The notes beneath the pieces were generated by a model, which worked only from the letters and a program-made list of their open reading frames with translations, made no database searches and was not told the DNA's origin. This document shows positions 23,246 through 36,375 of a stretch of 64,000 nucleotides of DNA, piece by piece. The first letter of the stretch is position 1, and every line of letters starts with the position of its first letter. The position numbers were made by a program, and so were the translations under genes. Source of the stretch: Rhopalosiphum padi (lineage: Eukaryota > Arthropoda > Insecta > Hemiptera > Aphididae); assembly GCF_020882245.1 (NCBI RefSeq), contig NC_083598.1, positions 80,171,714-80,235,713 of the forward strand, given 5' to 3'.

Positions 23246-23686
23246 TGATGCTACACAAATGTATTTATAAAACAATAAGCTGCAATAGCAATTATTGGGA
23301 CGCTGTGCCGCGGTAATACGTGAAAACAACGATTTTTTAAAAATACTCAGATATCCATAGGTATCTAGTATCCACATAAGATAATGTTCGACTGTATTAT
23401 TTAATATTTATAATCAGAATTATATGAAATAATATTATTACAAGAGCATTTCAAAATGTAAGCCGTTTATTTTATCACGATGGACAATATATACTATACC
23501 AAAGTAAAATACGATTAATTCAAATAGGTACAATATATTTTAATTTTCCGTTATTATTAACTAAAAATAAAAATATCATAATAATAATAATAATACATAT
23601 CATGAGAAATTAATACTTCCTAAAAATTTTCGGTGAGGGTTGTCTTCAAAACCCCATCCAATAGTACGCTACTGCATAGTATAATT

Positions 23687-26600
23687 TTATATATTTTTCC
23701 TTAATGTATCATTAATTGCTTTAGCAACATAACTAATATTTTTCGTATTCAGTCCAGTAGCATTTATACGGCCACAATTAACCATATAAATGTGATGAAA
23801 ATACCTCAAGTATTCCACTTGACTGTCTGCAATTAAATGCATAGATTAGTATTTATTATACACTATAGCTATAAGATTATTTCGATTATAATTATAATTT
23901 AAGCATTTTATACCGGTTAAGCTTAACAATATAAACATTCCCTTTTGATCTGTTACGTGGTTCCATTTTCCAGGGGCGCCTTCTTCCTCGAGTGCTTTTC
24001 GAAAAGTTTTTCTTATTTCAATAATTCGATTAACCATAGCTTTGAAACTGTTTGACCTTTTCAAACAATAATATTTACATTTTTAATCATATAATTTATA
24101 TAGAACGATTTACAATAATTTACCATTCGTCGTATAGTTCGGGGTCGGATAATATTTTGGAAACGGTCCTGGCACCATGGTTTGGAGGATTTGAATAGAT
24201 ACTTCTAACGATTCTTTCGAAGTGGACTTTAAGACTCTCAATATTAAAACCAGATTTTAGTACAACCATCAAATTACCAACTCGTTCGTCTAATATACAA
24301 AATTATTATTAATATTAGACAGATGCAGATAATATAATATATTATACACACATATATGTTTAAAGTTGTAGTAATTTAATTAATAGTTTATAACTTACTG
24401 TACATAGTAAACATCTTGGAAAATGATTGTGCGCAGAGAAATTCAAACCCTTCTTTATGGAAATGACGAATAGCCCAGGTGTCTTCTTCAATATCTCCAG
24501 ACGCCATTCCTTGATACGCGATGTCAAAGAATGGTATCAATTGACGTTCCTGAAGAATTTTAATAATCATAATACAGTAATTATTTAAAAATACTAGAGA
24601 ACCTAGATGATCAATATGTATAAAAAATTTCGCATTAATTACTTTCATTATTTCAGCAATAATTTTCCATTGTTCTTTAGTAAGGTCTAAACCAGTTGGA
24701 TTATGACCACATGCATGCAATATTATGACCGAGTCGATCGGAGCATTAGAAATGTCCTCACAAAATCCTTCAAAATCAATTAATTTAGTTTCCCTATTCA
24801 GATAACGGTATTGGAGTATGTTTTGAAATCCACTAAACGAGAATACGGTTCCATGTATTTCTGAAAATATAACAATGGCTATAACCACTAAAAATTTCTA
24901 ATTATTACCTAACATCTTGATATCTGGCAATATCCGCATAAGTTAATAAATTATGTTTAATAAGTACCTATGTACTTATTGGATATATAAAGGTAAATTA
25001 CCTTTAATAAAATGATTTAATATTTATACTTATTAAGTAAGTACACGTACCTCATATAAGTTATACGTATATCTAGAATAATAATTAGATACACTTCAAA
25101 TGTTCAATATTAAAAATGTAGGAACCTACTTTTTTATATTTAAACAATTTTATAATAAACACCTATCTAATTGATACAAATATATTATTTATTTTTATGA
25201 TGAATATACTTGGCCTGAGCCCTTTTGTACAATTAACGAGTAAAACACTTATGAAAATCATCTTGAAAATATGTTATAATTTTATAACCATTGGGTAAAC
25301 TGGAGGGACTTTGCTCTTTAAAACGTTTTTACTCTTTAAATTATCCAGATTAAAATCCAAATAATTCAATTGTTTGCATAAAAAAGATTGTAATGGGTAG
25401 AATATGTAAAAGAATTAATAACTATGTAGATATACCTATGTAGGTATTATTATGTTATATGTCATGTATTAATATTATATTTGGTCCCTTGTAGGATTTT
25501 TGGATACTTTTATTTTAAAACAAGTTATGAGCGTTTTAAAATAATAAATATTCTCATATTCAGATTTTGTAATGGATCCTTTCACTATGATATTAAAAAT
25601 AAAAAAAATATAATACATTTTTCTGAACATTAAATTTGCAAATTATATGCAAAATGTGTACATACATTTTAAATAAATTGTTTATTCGCGGTGGGGGGAG
25701 GCAATTTTACGTACTTTATTTAGATGGTTAATTAACAAATGGAACAATATCTATATGGATAGACAATTTAACCACATATTAAGACAACAAATAAATATAA
25801 CAAAATCTATTAACAAATTATTAAAATGTAACCATTTAACTTATCGTTAGTTATTGTTATGTATCTATATGGGCTAAATGTATTAATCATTTATACACAG
25901 TTTTATTTATAACTTATAATGTAATCAGAAACAGTTCAGTTACAGAAAAATTAACTATAAAAAAATTAAGATTCTTTTTTAAAAGCTACAAGTAATTGGT
26001 AAGTAGAGGAAGGTGACTTTATAGCTCATATTTACGATGTTTTTAAATGTTAAAAAATACCAACCATATGATGGATCAGGATAATAAACAGTTGTGCAAT
26101 TCATATGTCGCGATAGAAATTCTGCACCTATTTTTAGGGCTCCAGCTCCACCAACACACTGAACACCAAATATCTACATAAAATTAACATTCGAATTAAG
26201 TCTTGTAAATTTATGAATAATTATTGAAATTGTATATTGTCTGGTTAATAGTAGTTTAATACAGATTTAAATAATATAGTTGTACAAATGTACAATAATT
26301 ACCTAGTAATGACTACAGTAACGTTACAATAACGTTTAAATATAATAATAAATAATAAAAATATACGTCTTTACCATTCCGTCTTTCCACTGTTTTTCAA
26401 TATCATCTAACAATAACCTGCATGCTGATTTTGTAAAACCTTCAATTCCTGTAGGGGATAAGTAATCGTGACTTGAAGTATCATTTACAACCATGTTTTC
26501 TGCTTTCTTAACCACAGGTAACAAATATAGACTACCATCTTCCGATCTGAAAGCTATATAAATAGATAATAATATTATTACGAGAATCTTATAATTATTA

Positions 26601-27483
26601 ATCGGTTATTAAAAAAAAACACATGGCCATTAGTGATCGTTCAACAATTTCCTTAGGTTTCTAAAATATATGCGATTATTATAAACATATTATAAATTAT
26701 TATTTATAGGTTAGTAAAACAGTTTAGTCGGTTCAGTGTCACAGTCTTCTATTTTCTTCCAGCTAAGTTACTATTGTATGAATTATATATTAATATATAT
26801 ATATTAATAAAATATAATTTATGCAAATATAGTCAAAAACAATTTTTAAGCTCTGAAATAATAAATAAAGTTTAATTTATAATTAAATAATGAATTTCTG
26901 TTAAATACTCAGGTAGTTTAAATAAAAATTAAAGTTATATATACATTTAGGTATACATCACTTACTTATAGAATACCTAGTTTATACATTATTGTATAAT
27001 ATGAAACAATTATACGTAAGGATAGTAATAATCATCATAACATTATAAATATGACAAAACAGTAATTCATAAAAAGTACCTATAATTTTTCAGGAAAATG
27101 AATTAAACATTTTTATTTATAAATTGGTTTATTCTATATCTACATAAAATATACAATTTTAAACATTAAATTTAGCATTATAAAGACTTAGGTATCGATT
27201 ATATATTATTCTTGTTATTATAAATGTACACATTTATACATTTAATATTATCATTTTTTAAATGAATTATAAATTACATTTTTTGAGTAGATTGAATATT
27301 AGTGTGATGCTCAGACAAATTAATATGTGGTTGCGGTTTATAAAGTTAAATATAATATGTTATACATTACTTACTTCCAAAGACAAGATCTACTTTTAGA
27401 GGAGAAGTGTCATTATGGAAAGCAGTATCAACTTCAATATATCCATTCTGACCCACTACCGGGACATCGTTGAATTGAACCAT
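23687..27483 (-). CDS. GOT1: Cytosolic aspartate aminotransferase, copy B (GOT1-like), 8 exons
   Basis: Exons on the minus strand: 27483-27375, 26553-26375, 26173-26065, 24860-24643, 24549-24399, 24289-24124, 24056-23914, 23826-23687. Each has the same length and phase as its copy A partner, again giving 404 residues. Asn194, Asp222, Tyr225, Lys258, Arg266, Arg292 and Arg386 (pig numbering) are all present. At the position of PLP-stacking Trp140 the codon is TAT (DPSYEIHG), so Trp is replaced by Tyr. Exon 7 (EEEGAPGKWNHVTDQKGMF, then LTG) is nearer to GOT1 consensus than copy A. Donor of exon 3 is GTTGGT, weaker than in copy A. Exons 4-5 lie in the tract identical to copy A. Both copies look intact and should be expressed. 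Confidence 0.93.
24391..24843. repeat. 453-bp tract identical to 17534-17986
   Basis: Partner of the copy A tract; see that entry for boundaries. It covers nearly all of exon 4, the 93-bp intron and all of exon 5. Confidence 0.88.
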
Positions 27484-27725
27484 GATTTTTGTAGTATAAT
27501 ATTAATATTAATATAGACTGCTTATTTACTATTTACCAATATTATATGTGTATACACTATGTATTATTTAACGTATATAAATAAATGCAATATTATTGAT
27601 TTGTTATTCAGTAGGAATAATAATATTTTATTATATATTAAATTACTTAAATCAAATAATAACTATATGTAACCTATATAGGTATCGAATCGATTAAAGA
27701 ATGGTCGTTTGACGACAACTATTTG

Positions 27726-27737
27726 GGGTTTATATAG
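27726..27737 (-). promoter_or_regulatory. TATA-type promoter of aspartate aminotransferase copy B
   Basis: Minus-strand CTATATAAACCC (TATA core at 27729-27736) lies about 250 bp upstream of the copy B ATG and is homologous to the copy A box. ATTAAAGAATGGTCGTTTGA just downstream matches the copy A motif. Confidence 0.65.
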
Positions 27738-28031
27738 ACGAATAATAATCATTGATCCTATACTATGTCACTATAAGCTTAGATAAAAAAATAAATATGT
27801 ACCGATATAGTAGGCCAATATGTACCAATAAATATTATATCATACACCGGGCAATTAATTAATATTATATCACGTAGGTACCTATACGTAATTAGCGCAT
27901 AATTATATGTAGGTAATTACTCTTTTTTTATACCTAAGCTATTATTATGAACGTGGCATGTGATCTTTGTGAAGTGTCATAGTTGAAGAGAGCGTGATGA
28001 CTACCAATACGATATACATTCATATCGAGCT

Positions 28032-28046
28032 TGAACTCGGGGTGCC
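28032..28046. promoter_or_regulatory. Conserved 15-bp upstream block, copy B
   Basis: Same TGAACTCGGGGTGCC word as at 21486-21500, at the corresponding distance upstream of the TATA box. Confidence 0.4.
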
Positions 28047-28149
28047 AAGATCATAATAATATTATTGTTATATTTACATATTTTATTAATATTTTAATTT
28101 TCAATTATTTATCACTCGTTACACATAATATCATACTCGTACGCCTATA

Positions 28150-31100
28150 TGCTGTGGTAGTAAAAAAGGGTTCTAGGTTTGACACAGACTGCATTAAATA
28201 TTAAGGGGTGGTGGGTAATTAATAATTAATAGTTTTATTAGTCATACGGCTAAAAATTAAAAAAATTACAAGTTGTGAATTTTAAGGTAGGTAATTGATC
28301 AAAAAGTCTAGACTCGTGCAAGCACAAGTTCAAAAATAAATTAATCAATTTATCTAACTAAAATTTTCTCGTACAATAATTTTATTTGAATTTTACTTTT
28401 TATGCTTAACATTAGTATATATTACCTATTATTCCATAGAAAAATATGTGGATTATGACAACATTATTATCACAACATTTTGAAAAAATTTTGACTCTTC
28501 TTAACTATTCATAGACATTGTAGTTTTATTTTATAAATACAATTAAAAATGTTGGAAATTTTAATAGGAGATTACTCGTAAATTATCAATTTATCAATCA
28601 AAAAATTTCGAAAATTTATGGTCACGAAATAAATTTTCAAATTATTTAGTAGTTAAAAATTCGTAAAAAATGTATATTTCTTTCTAATCTTTGAGAATTT
28701 AATACAAGATTTTTTGTTTGTTTTTTTACTTATAACTGGAAAGGAATTAATTTTTATGACCCTTCGAATTTCAAATTTTGATGAAATCGGATATTCACCT
28801 GTATATTAACTATTTTTCCTTCAACAATTTTTATTTTTGTTTTTATTCAAAAACAAACAACCTTAGATACTTGAAATATTCAACAAAATTTATGTTTGTA
28901 TTTGCTATTTGTACTATATAGTATAAGTTTCTAAATATTTTGACTCTTATTAAGATATTTATAGATACTTGACATTTGAATTATTTTTTTTTAATGACAA
29001 AAAAAATTTATTACCTAGATTCAGTTTTTGAAAATATAATATAAGATCCCATTTAAGTTGTTTTCAAATTTGTATGTATATAAATATTAAAAATACGTAG
29101 TCACAACACACAAATTGTTTATTGTTTTTATTATTTTAATGTTTACAAAATTTGGTAAAATCACAAAAATGCGCAAACTACAATATTATTTGTATTAAAA
29201 AATTTATATAATCGTACATTTTTATATCTAAAGTTTAAAAATTGAATACAGTGTAGTATTGTACCTACAGATAATAAAATTTTATATCTTTGATAAATGG
29301 CACTATTGAATTATAAGGTCTTACTCAATAATCAACTGTTTTTATTTATTGTTTGCTCATGCAATTATTTTCATTTAAAGTTTACTTTGATACATACCCA
29401 GGTGATCCTATACACGAGGAATACACATCATTATTATTTAATATTTACTATAAGTTATTATAGGTAAAAGGTATGTATTTATTTCATATTTAAACATTGT
29501 GTTTCTTTTAGATTGTTTGTGTTTTATATTATGAATAATTATATTATACATCTTATTTGGTAAGACTCTGCAGGGAGTGTTTTAGATATTTTTTAGACAT
29601 AATATTCTTAGTTATATAGTATGTGTAAAAGTGTAATGTATACAATTTCAAATTAAACAGGTAATAAACTTTTTTTTTTATTTATTAATAATATCTCTTT
29701 CAATCTTTGTATTATTTGTCTAACAACACTGTATAAAAAAAAAATTAAAAGTAAGAAATATACTTAAACTTCTTACTAGTAAATAGGTTAAGAGGTAGAA
29801 TTTCAAATTAATTTATAATGTAGTTTAATTATTGTGTGCTTTTATTAAGTGGGTTTACGAAAATTTTTGTTAATTATGTAAAAATGTTAAAAACGTATTT
29901 TTTACACAAATCAAAGTTTACATTTATAATTTGTAAGTAGTTCTTTGTTTATTATAATTATTTACATTTTTTTTTTTAGTTATATGTAGGTACTCTTAAA
30001 TAAACTTTGATCTATTTCATTAAATGAAAATAAAAGTGTTTCTTTTAATATAAATCCCCCGAGTCCTAAAAATTATGTTCTTAAAAATCAGATTGAATTC
30101 AAACAAATAATTTTAAAAGTCCCATTTCCGCCTATACTATAAATTCTCTCAAGAAACATAATGTTTAGTAAAGCACTATACATAGTTTCCAAAAGTCATA
30201 ATATACCGTATACCAACTATACCACCAATTTATTTAGTTAGAGACGTTAGAGTATAGCCTGAAAGAAAATTTATTAGCGTTTTATTTCCTTTGTATAGAA
30301 TGTTTAGCATATCCATAGGACTTAATGTTGACTAATCTGATTAGTGTCTATACTCAAAAGTTGGATATAAAAATTGGAAAGCCGCTACCTCCAAATTTCA
30401 GTTTACATCATGAAAAAACCGAAAATCATTTAAATAGTTTCACATATTTGATGCATTTTTTAAATTCCGAACATATTGGTCGTTGGTGTAATTTTACTAT
30501 TTTAAAAGACAATAATAGTCACAGTCAGAAGAAATTAATACGATAAAAAAAAATAGAAAGATAATGAAACGATTGATTGATATAATTACTATATATTACT
30601 CTGGGGTAAATACATATTGTGCAAACGGTTCACCCCATGAAGTAATACCACAAGAAAAAAATATTACTCTATGTCTGGGTATTGGTGGTAAATCTATCCA
30701 TGGACATACAGAATGTAAAGTAGTAAATAATTGTATGTCTCCTACAGTCCTACATAAACATAAGTATGATTAAATTTTCAATGAATATGTGAAGTGCTAA
30801 TATTCATACTGGGGAGGGGATGTCCAAGCCCCCCACCTAAATACGCTAATGGTATTGACTATATTGGCTATGGTGAGAACTTATCCCTTGTATTAATTAC
30901 TTCAACAAACATAAAAAAATGTTCAGTAGAACAATTTATTTGTATGAAATAAATAAAATCAGTAGATGCACAGATTATTTTCACTTTTTAGTTCATCGAT
31001 GAGTAGGTTATATTATTCACGAATATAATATTAAATGGGAAAATATAATTTCTGTCTGTTTTGATGGGGCGGTAACTATAGGTGTACAATAGGAATTCAA

Positions 31101-31440
31101 TTAAAATACAAAGAAAAAATAAAAATAAATTTTTCGCTCATTGCTATAGACATTGTTTGAATCTTGTTATTATTGATCCTGTTGGGAGATAAAATCTAAT
31201 AACATTTGATTTTTTTGGAAAGGTTCAGCTAATTTATAATTTTACTGAAGGCAACTGCGTAAGACACGCAATCATAAAGAAAATTTCGAATACAATAAAC
31301 TTAAAATTTAAAACATTGAAATCTGTTTCTATTATAGATGGTTTCGCCGCAACAAAGCTATTAGTGCAGAGAAATAAAATTACTCAACTCTATTTATGAT
31401 AATATGTATAATTATAGTGCACTATGAAATTTGTATTGCT
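28150..31440. other. 3.3-kb insertion in the copy B flank
   Basis: No functional gene. The left 2 kb is very AT-rich with no recognised ends. Small ORFs at 30325-30546 and 30564-30773 show no family signature. A GC-rich scar (GGGGAGGGGATGTCC, about 30811) resembles a MITE end, and a hAT transposase relic lies at 31051-31370. Confidence 0.5.
31051..31370 (+). pseudogene. hAT-type transposase relic
   Basis: Fragments in shifting frames match hAT/ZMYM-like transposases: SVCFDGAVTIGVQ (compare the G.s.DGA..M.G...GVQ motif), AHCYRHCLNLVIID (the HC.aH.LNLV..D motif), then LKSVSIIDGFAATKLLVQ at the place of the usual LKSLS.TRW...A segment. In-frame stops and shifts (for example the TAG after GVQ) show it is dead. 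It is the only sign of an autonomous hAT element here. Confidence 0.6.
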
Positions 31441-33416
31441 AGACACCATAAGCATTGTAGTCGCGCTACTGTGGAGTATGACATCCCCTGAACACACATT
31501 AAACATTTTATTGTTATACGAGCTATAATAAGTGGCCTATTATTAATAGTTATTAAAATCGCATAAACAGTACATACAAATAAACACTCGATACCAGGTA
31601 ATGATTGCGTGGTAGGTATTACGTAATTGTACGAAAAAAGTGATAAATTAATACTTTTATTGTTATTACTGATTTTTATAATTGTTTTCATGTTAAATAC
31701 AAATAAGTATTAAATAATGTTTATTTATAAAAAAAATATCTAAAAATATTAGCGAACACTTAACCAACTACTGGTTATGCGCCTGCTGCATATATGTATA
31801 TACGACCGATTTGTTACCTAATAAAATAAACGAATCGTAACCATAGATACTTCAATTGATTTTTTTTTTAATATTCTATTCACAAATTTCTAACATTTAA
31901 TATGTTCCTACATTGTTATATACTATTTGTGTTACCAAATTGTTGATTAATTCGTATACAATTTAAATCAATTATTACTGATGAAGCCGCAATTATAACA
32001 AAAATGTTACTAAGTATCCAAGAGTACCATTTACTATTTAGGGTCGGATGTCTGGGTGTACTGGGTGTACTTTGGCACCACTTTGTTTTTTTTGTATCTT
32101 ATTGGCCATCAATTATCTACAAACGCTCCGACAACCGTTGCATACAATTTAAAATATATTATTATAAAAACCTTAATGCGTATAATTATATAATATATAC
32201 CTATATAGATAATGTATATGACTGTAGGTATACCATATACATGACAAAAGCTGTTTCCAACTTCCAACTTTCAAATTTTTTTCATTTATTAAATATGTAT
32301 AGCACTCTTAGCCCATACGTACGTACTAAATATACACAATAAACTACATATATTTACTAAAATAAATAAAAATTTATCTGCTTTAATTTTATTAACACAA
32401 AATTACAAAATAAAATGTGTATTTAACTCTAAATGTACCACTTGAATAACGCTGTAAGTCTCGCTTGAGAGAAAAAATAAGAATTAATAAATATTTCTCA
32501 AATAAGGCTAGTTTTAAATTTTCAATGATATAGGTAATAAATATAGTATAATAATACTAATATTATCACAATTGATATTTTATCATTGTACTAATATGAT
32601 TTTATAGTTTTACCTGTTTGTTCACCTGTTTATAATACAATTATAAATTTTACGTTGAAGTTTCAATAAATTTTTCATAATATTAAACGCATTTATAGAT
32701 TGTAAATCGCACAATCAAATTCCCCTTTTTTATCTTATTTGAACTAAATAGAAAAATACTATAAATTAAACAAATATATAAATATAACTATATCTAAAGA
32801 AGAAACTAGAAAGTAAAGAATTCGAATATACTTGTATTTTGTATTAGCATTATGTTTTCGAATTATTCAAATAATTTTTTATCTGCATAATTTAAAAAAA
32901 AATCATTCGAATAATTTTTTATTCTAATAGGTACAATGTACATACTTATTTGAATAATTATCTAGGTAATATTTTGCCCAGCTCTCGCAGGACATTCTGT
33001 ATTGAATTTGTGTTGATATATTCACTATTATTCGTAATAATATATTTTATGATATCATTGTTTTCTATACATTCACATAACATATATATAAGAATAAAGG
33101 AGTTTTACTTTTCGGGCTACAATCCATGTATAATTTGATATAGAACGATTAGACCTCCCAGCATAATTAATAATTATTAATATTATTATTATTTATTGAA
33201 TAATATATAAAATGTGTATATTCTACATGTTGTGAATTGCCTGTAGTAGTTAATAATCTATAAATCGGAACAATATGTGACTGTAATTTTGGTGTCGTTA
33301 GTTAACTTAGATGTATATATAATATGTTTGTGAAACACTGAGACATGTGTATTAAATTAATACTACTGATACGACTGTCGTTTTGAGAATTAAGTAGCTA
33401 TTGTAATTTGTAGAGC

Positions 33417-33663
33417 CAGGCACGTACACAGGGGATGTTTTGAGTGTTCAAACATCCCCCGAAATACTTGGATTTTTGTATGGTTATTTACTTATTCAAT
33501 TTTAATGTTAATTTTGTCATATCAATGTTTATATAAAAAAAAAAGTATTTTAAGTATACCTAATTTTCATAAAAAGATTTTGTACATTTATTAGAAAAAT
33601 TCTATTTTTAAATAACTGATTTTCAAAACACCGCCCAAAACTTTATTTCTGTATACGTTCCTG
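33417..33663. mobile_element. hAT-type MITE, 247 bp
   Basis: Ends CAGGCACGTACACAG and (reverse complement of the right end) CAGGAACGTATACAG. Flanks TGTAGAGC (33409-33416) and CGTAGAGC (33664-33671) are an 8-bp target duplication with one mismatch. Non-coding. Confidence 0.75.
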
Positions 33664-34292
33664 CGTAGAGCCAAAAAACATCAATAAACTTTTTTTTATT
33701 TTCGTTTTTGAGTGATTTTACACATCAACATTTTTTTTTATATACAAGTACCCATAAAAATCGGTTTTGAATACTTTTTAAAATTATTTTTAAGCTAAAA
33801 TTAGCTAGATTGAAGAAGATTTCGAATAACTGGTCCATAATCTAAAATAGAACAAATTAGACAAACATACCTACAAAAATTTTGAGCAATAGAAACCTAA
33901 AACTTTTCTTTATAAATCTGAAGCAAATATAGGTACTATTTTATGACGTGAACTAAAAAAAAGTTGTAAAGAATTCGATAATTTTACCTAGATAATTTTA
34001 GTATATAAATATAAGTTTCAATATATTTTTTAATACATTTATAGCATTCAATAAAAATATAATACAACTTGTACAGCTGTATATATAGTCTTATTAGTCT
34101 TATAGGTACCTATTTGGATTTTGGACAATTTTTTTAATGGCGTGAAGTAAAAAAAACAATAAGTATGTATACTTGTGTAAATAATTTTTCTTATTTATAC
34201 AATAATATCTAGGTACCGGATTTACAGTAAGTATTATATAATTTGATGTATCCTAATCTATTTAAAGTCGAAAGATCAAATGTTCTGCTTGT

Positions 34293-34381
34293 CACGTGAT
34301 CATGATTTGTAATTGTATACAATAACACTTGACAAAATTCACCCCACCAGGTGACGTCAAAGTATAGATAGGTATATAAAT
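34293..34381 (+). promoter_or_regulatory. Orphan promoter-like cluster (E-box, CRE, TATA)
   Basis: CACGTG at 34293-34298, palindromic TGACGTCA at 34352-34359 and GGTATATAAATA (TATA core 34373-34380) occur in order within 90 bp, with TATA 14 bp after the CRE. No protein frame of note starts downstream. It could drive a noncoding or short-peptide transcript, or be chance in AT-rich DNA. Confidence 0.35.
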
Positions 34382-36375
34382 ATGTTCGTTATTATGTAAA
34401 ACGAATGTCACACATCTTAATACATCTATACAATTATTAGTAATTATTATTATTTTCATCGTTTATCTAACCTAAGTACCACATAACATTCGAACCCTCC
34501 AAGTAGATATCATAGAATATAAAAGATGTTAAAACATAAACTAAACATATGGAATAAAATTATATGTATAATCTTGCGGTTAGATTAACCTATTCTATAC
34601 TAAGAAATTATGAGAATCGAATCCGGTCATTTTGTAGTGATTTGTAAAAAATATTATAAGAGACTTAAAACTTTAGAGGGACTTTTAATAACATATTATC
34701 ACTACTAGACTCCATGTAGGTACGTTTAGACCCTGCTGCAGCCAGTTTTTTTCGGTGACGTTTAGTTCACATACATAGCTGTTTCCCTTAGTTAAGTAAT
34801 CTAGTTAATCAACCACCAGTAATTAAAACAGAACGATATCACGCTCGTGTGGAAAATTCGGCCGCCTGTGTCGCTTCTGAACGTGAATGGAGTTTAGTAT
34901 AGCTGCTATAGTAGTTATCTACCTCATGGGAAACATTTTGGTGACTTTGGAAAATCCAGATTCGTGTGTTTTTAATTTAAATATAAGATATTCAGATTAA
35001 TCATATTATGAATTTATTTCAACTTACTTTAAAAGTTAACACTTATATACAACTTTACCTGTATCTATTTATAGTTACCTACCTAATATCATGTAAATAA
35101 TAAATAAATTAAAAATAAATTATCATAATTTGAATGTGAACATGCATCACATCACTATGGTAAATAGTGTAAATACACATAACATTATTTTGACTTAATG
35201 GTTACTGTTTATAAATATTAATTCATTATATTATGAAGATATAATCAATACAACTAATACAAGATTAAACGATTAACCAAAAACTTAACTAACTCATGCA
35301 TAATGAAACTGTATGTGTTACAGCCTCTAGGGAAATAATAAATGATTTTCTACGTAATAAAGCATATTATAAAATCTCGTTATAAGATTAAGTACATCCA
35401 AGAATTCGAAGATAATATTATGGGATCTATCATATTTAAAAAAAACTAAGAATTCCAATTAGTTAGAAATTGTTACTTTAAACTATTTCGTTGAGAAATC
35501 ATAACATTCATAACTATCATCAATCTTGCATTTGTTTCATTTGTTTGGTAAACATAATATTAAATTAACTATTAATTATTATTATAATTTATGATAGTAT
35601 AATGGTAATAATAAATATGGAATAATTATAAAGTTATATTTACTGTTGCTTCACAATTTTCACTGTATAGTTATAAAAAAATACAATATATCATATATTC
35701 ATATCTAATACAAGCCTAGTTAGATAAGTATTATATCTTAATTAAAAAACTAAAATAATATTTTTGTAGTTACTAAACTGATCCATGAAAGGGCGAGGCT
35801 CCATTTAGTATATAATGTTGTTTATCTGTTAACTTGTATAATATAGGTACCTATAATAAAAAAAGAAAAATGATAATTTATTATTTAATAATCTAGGTAT
35901 AATGAATGAATGTAGAAATAATTATTGAATAGGTATCTTATAAATTTTAAGTACCATCTGGCATCTTCACAATTGTTATTAATGTAATGAATCAAAAATT
36001 ATCAGAAAATAGATAGGTACCTAGTTAAAATTTCTACGCTGCAGTTTAGAACTTTATTAGATTTTAGACAGTTCAAAGGTATACAAATGGTAACCTCAAT
36101 TATCAAAGTATCTAACTGTATATTATTATGGTATATTTTACAAATTATTTCATCATATTGAATAATAAGGATTAATAAATTTGCTTGGTGAATAATATAC
36201 CATAAATAATCATGGTTTGAAAGTTAATACATTGTCGTGTTTTTGTTGAATAATTAATTACCAATCAACAAAACTTTATTCATTATAGAGAACCTAACTC
36301 AGTAGCAATTAAATTTCAAACGCAATGATTCGCCAGAGACGCCACCAAACCTCAATATGATCCTGCTTATATTAA

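Larger units (their letters stand above)
23687..31770. repeat. Tandem duplication unit B, split by a later insertion
   Basis: Homology with unit A runs from the gene through about 28150, breaks, and resumes at about 31440-31770. The extra 3.3 kb (28150-31440) is absent from unit A and contains a transposase relic, so it was most likely inserted after the duplication. Confidence 0.7.
31800..36370. other. Gene-poor AT-rich region
   Basis: No exon with homology was recognised. It contains the MITE at 33417-33663 and the promoter-like cluster at 34293-34381. A less AT-rich patch at about 34700-34960 (CGTTTAGACCCTGCTGCAGC, GGAAAATTCGGCCGCCTGTG) has no readable frame. Short open frames at 32004-32342 and 32950-33138 look like chance. 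Confidence 0.45.

Noticed and set aside
32004..32342. 112-codon plus-strand frame
   Set aside because: AT-driven composition (Tyr, Ile, Asn), no domain, no splice or promoter context; likely chance.
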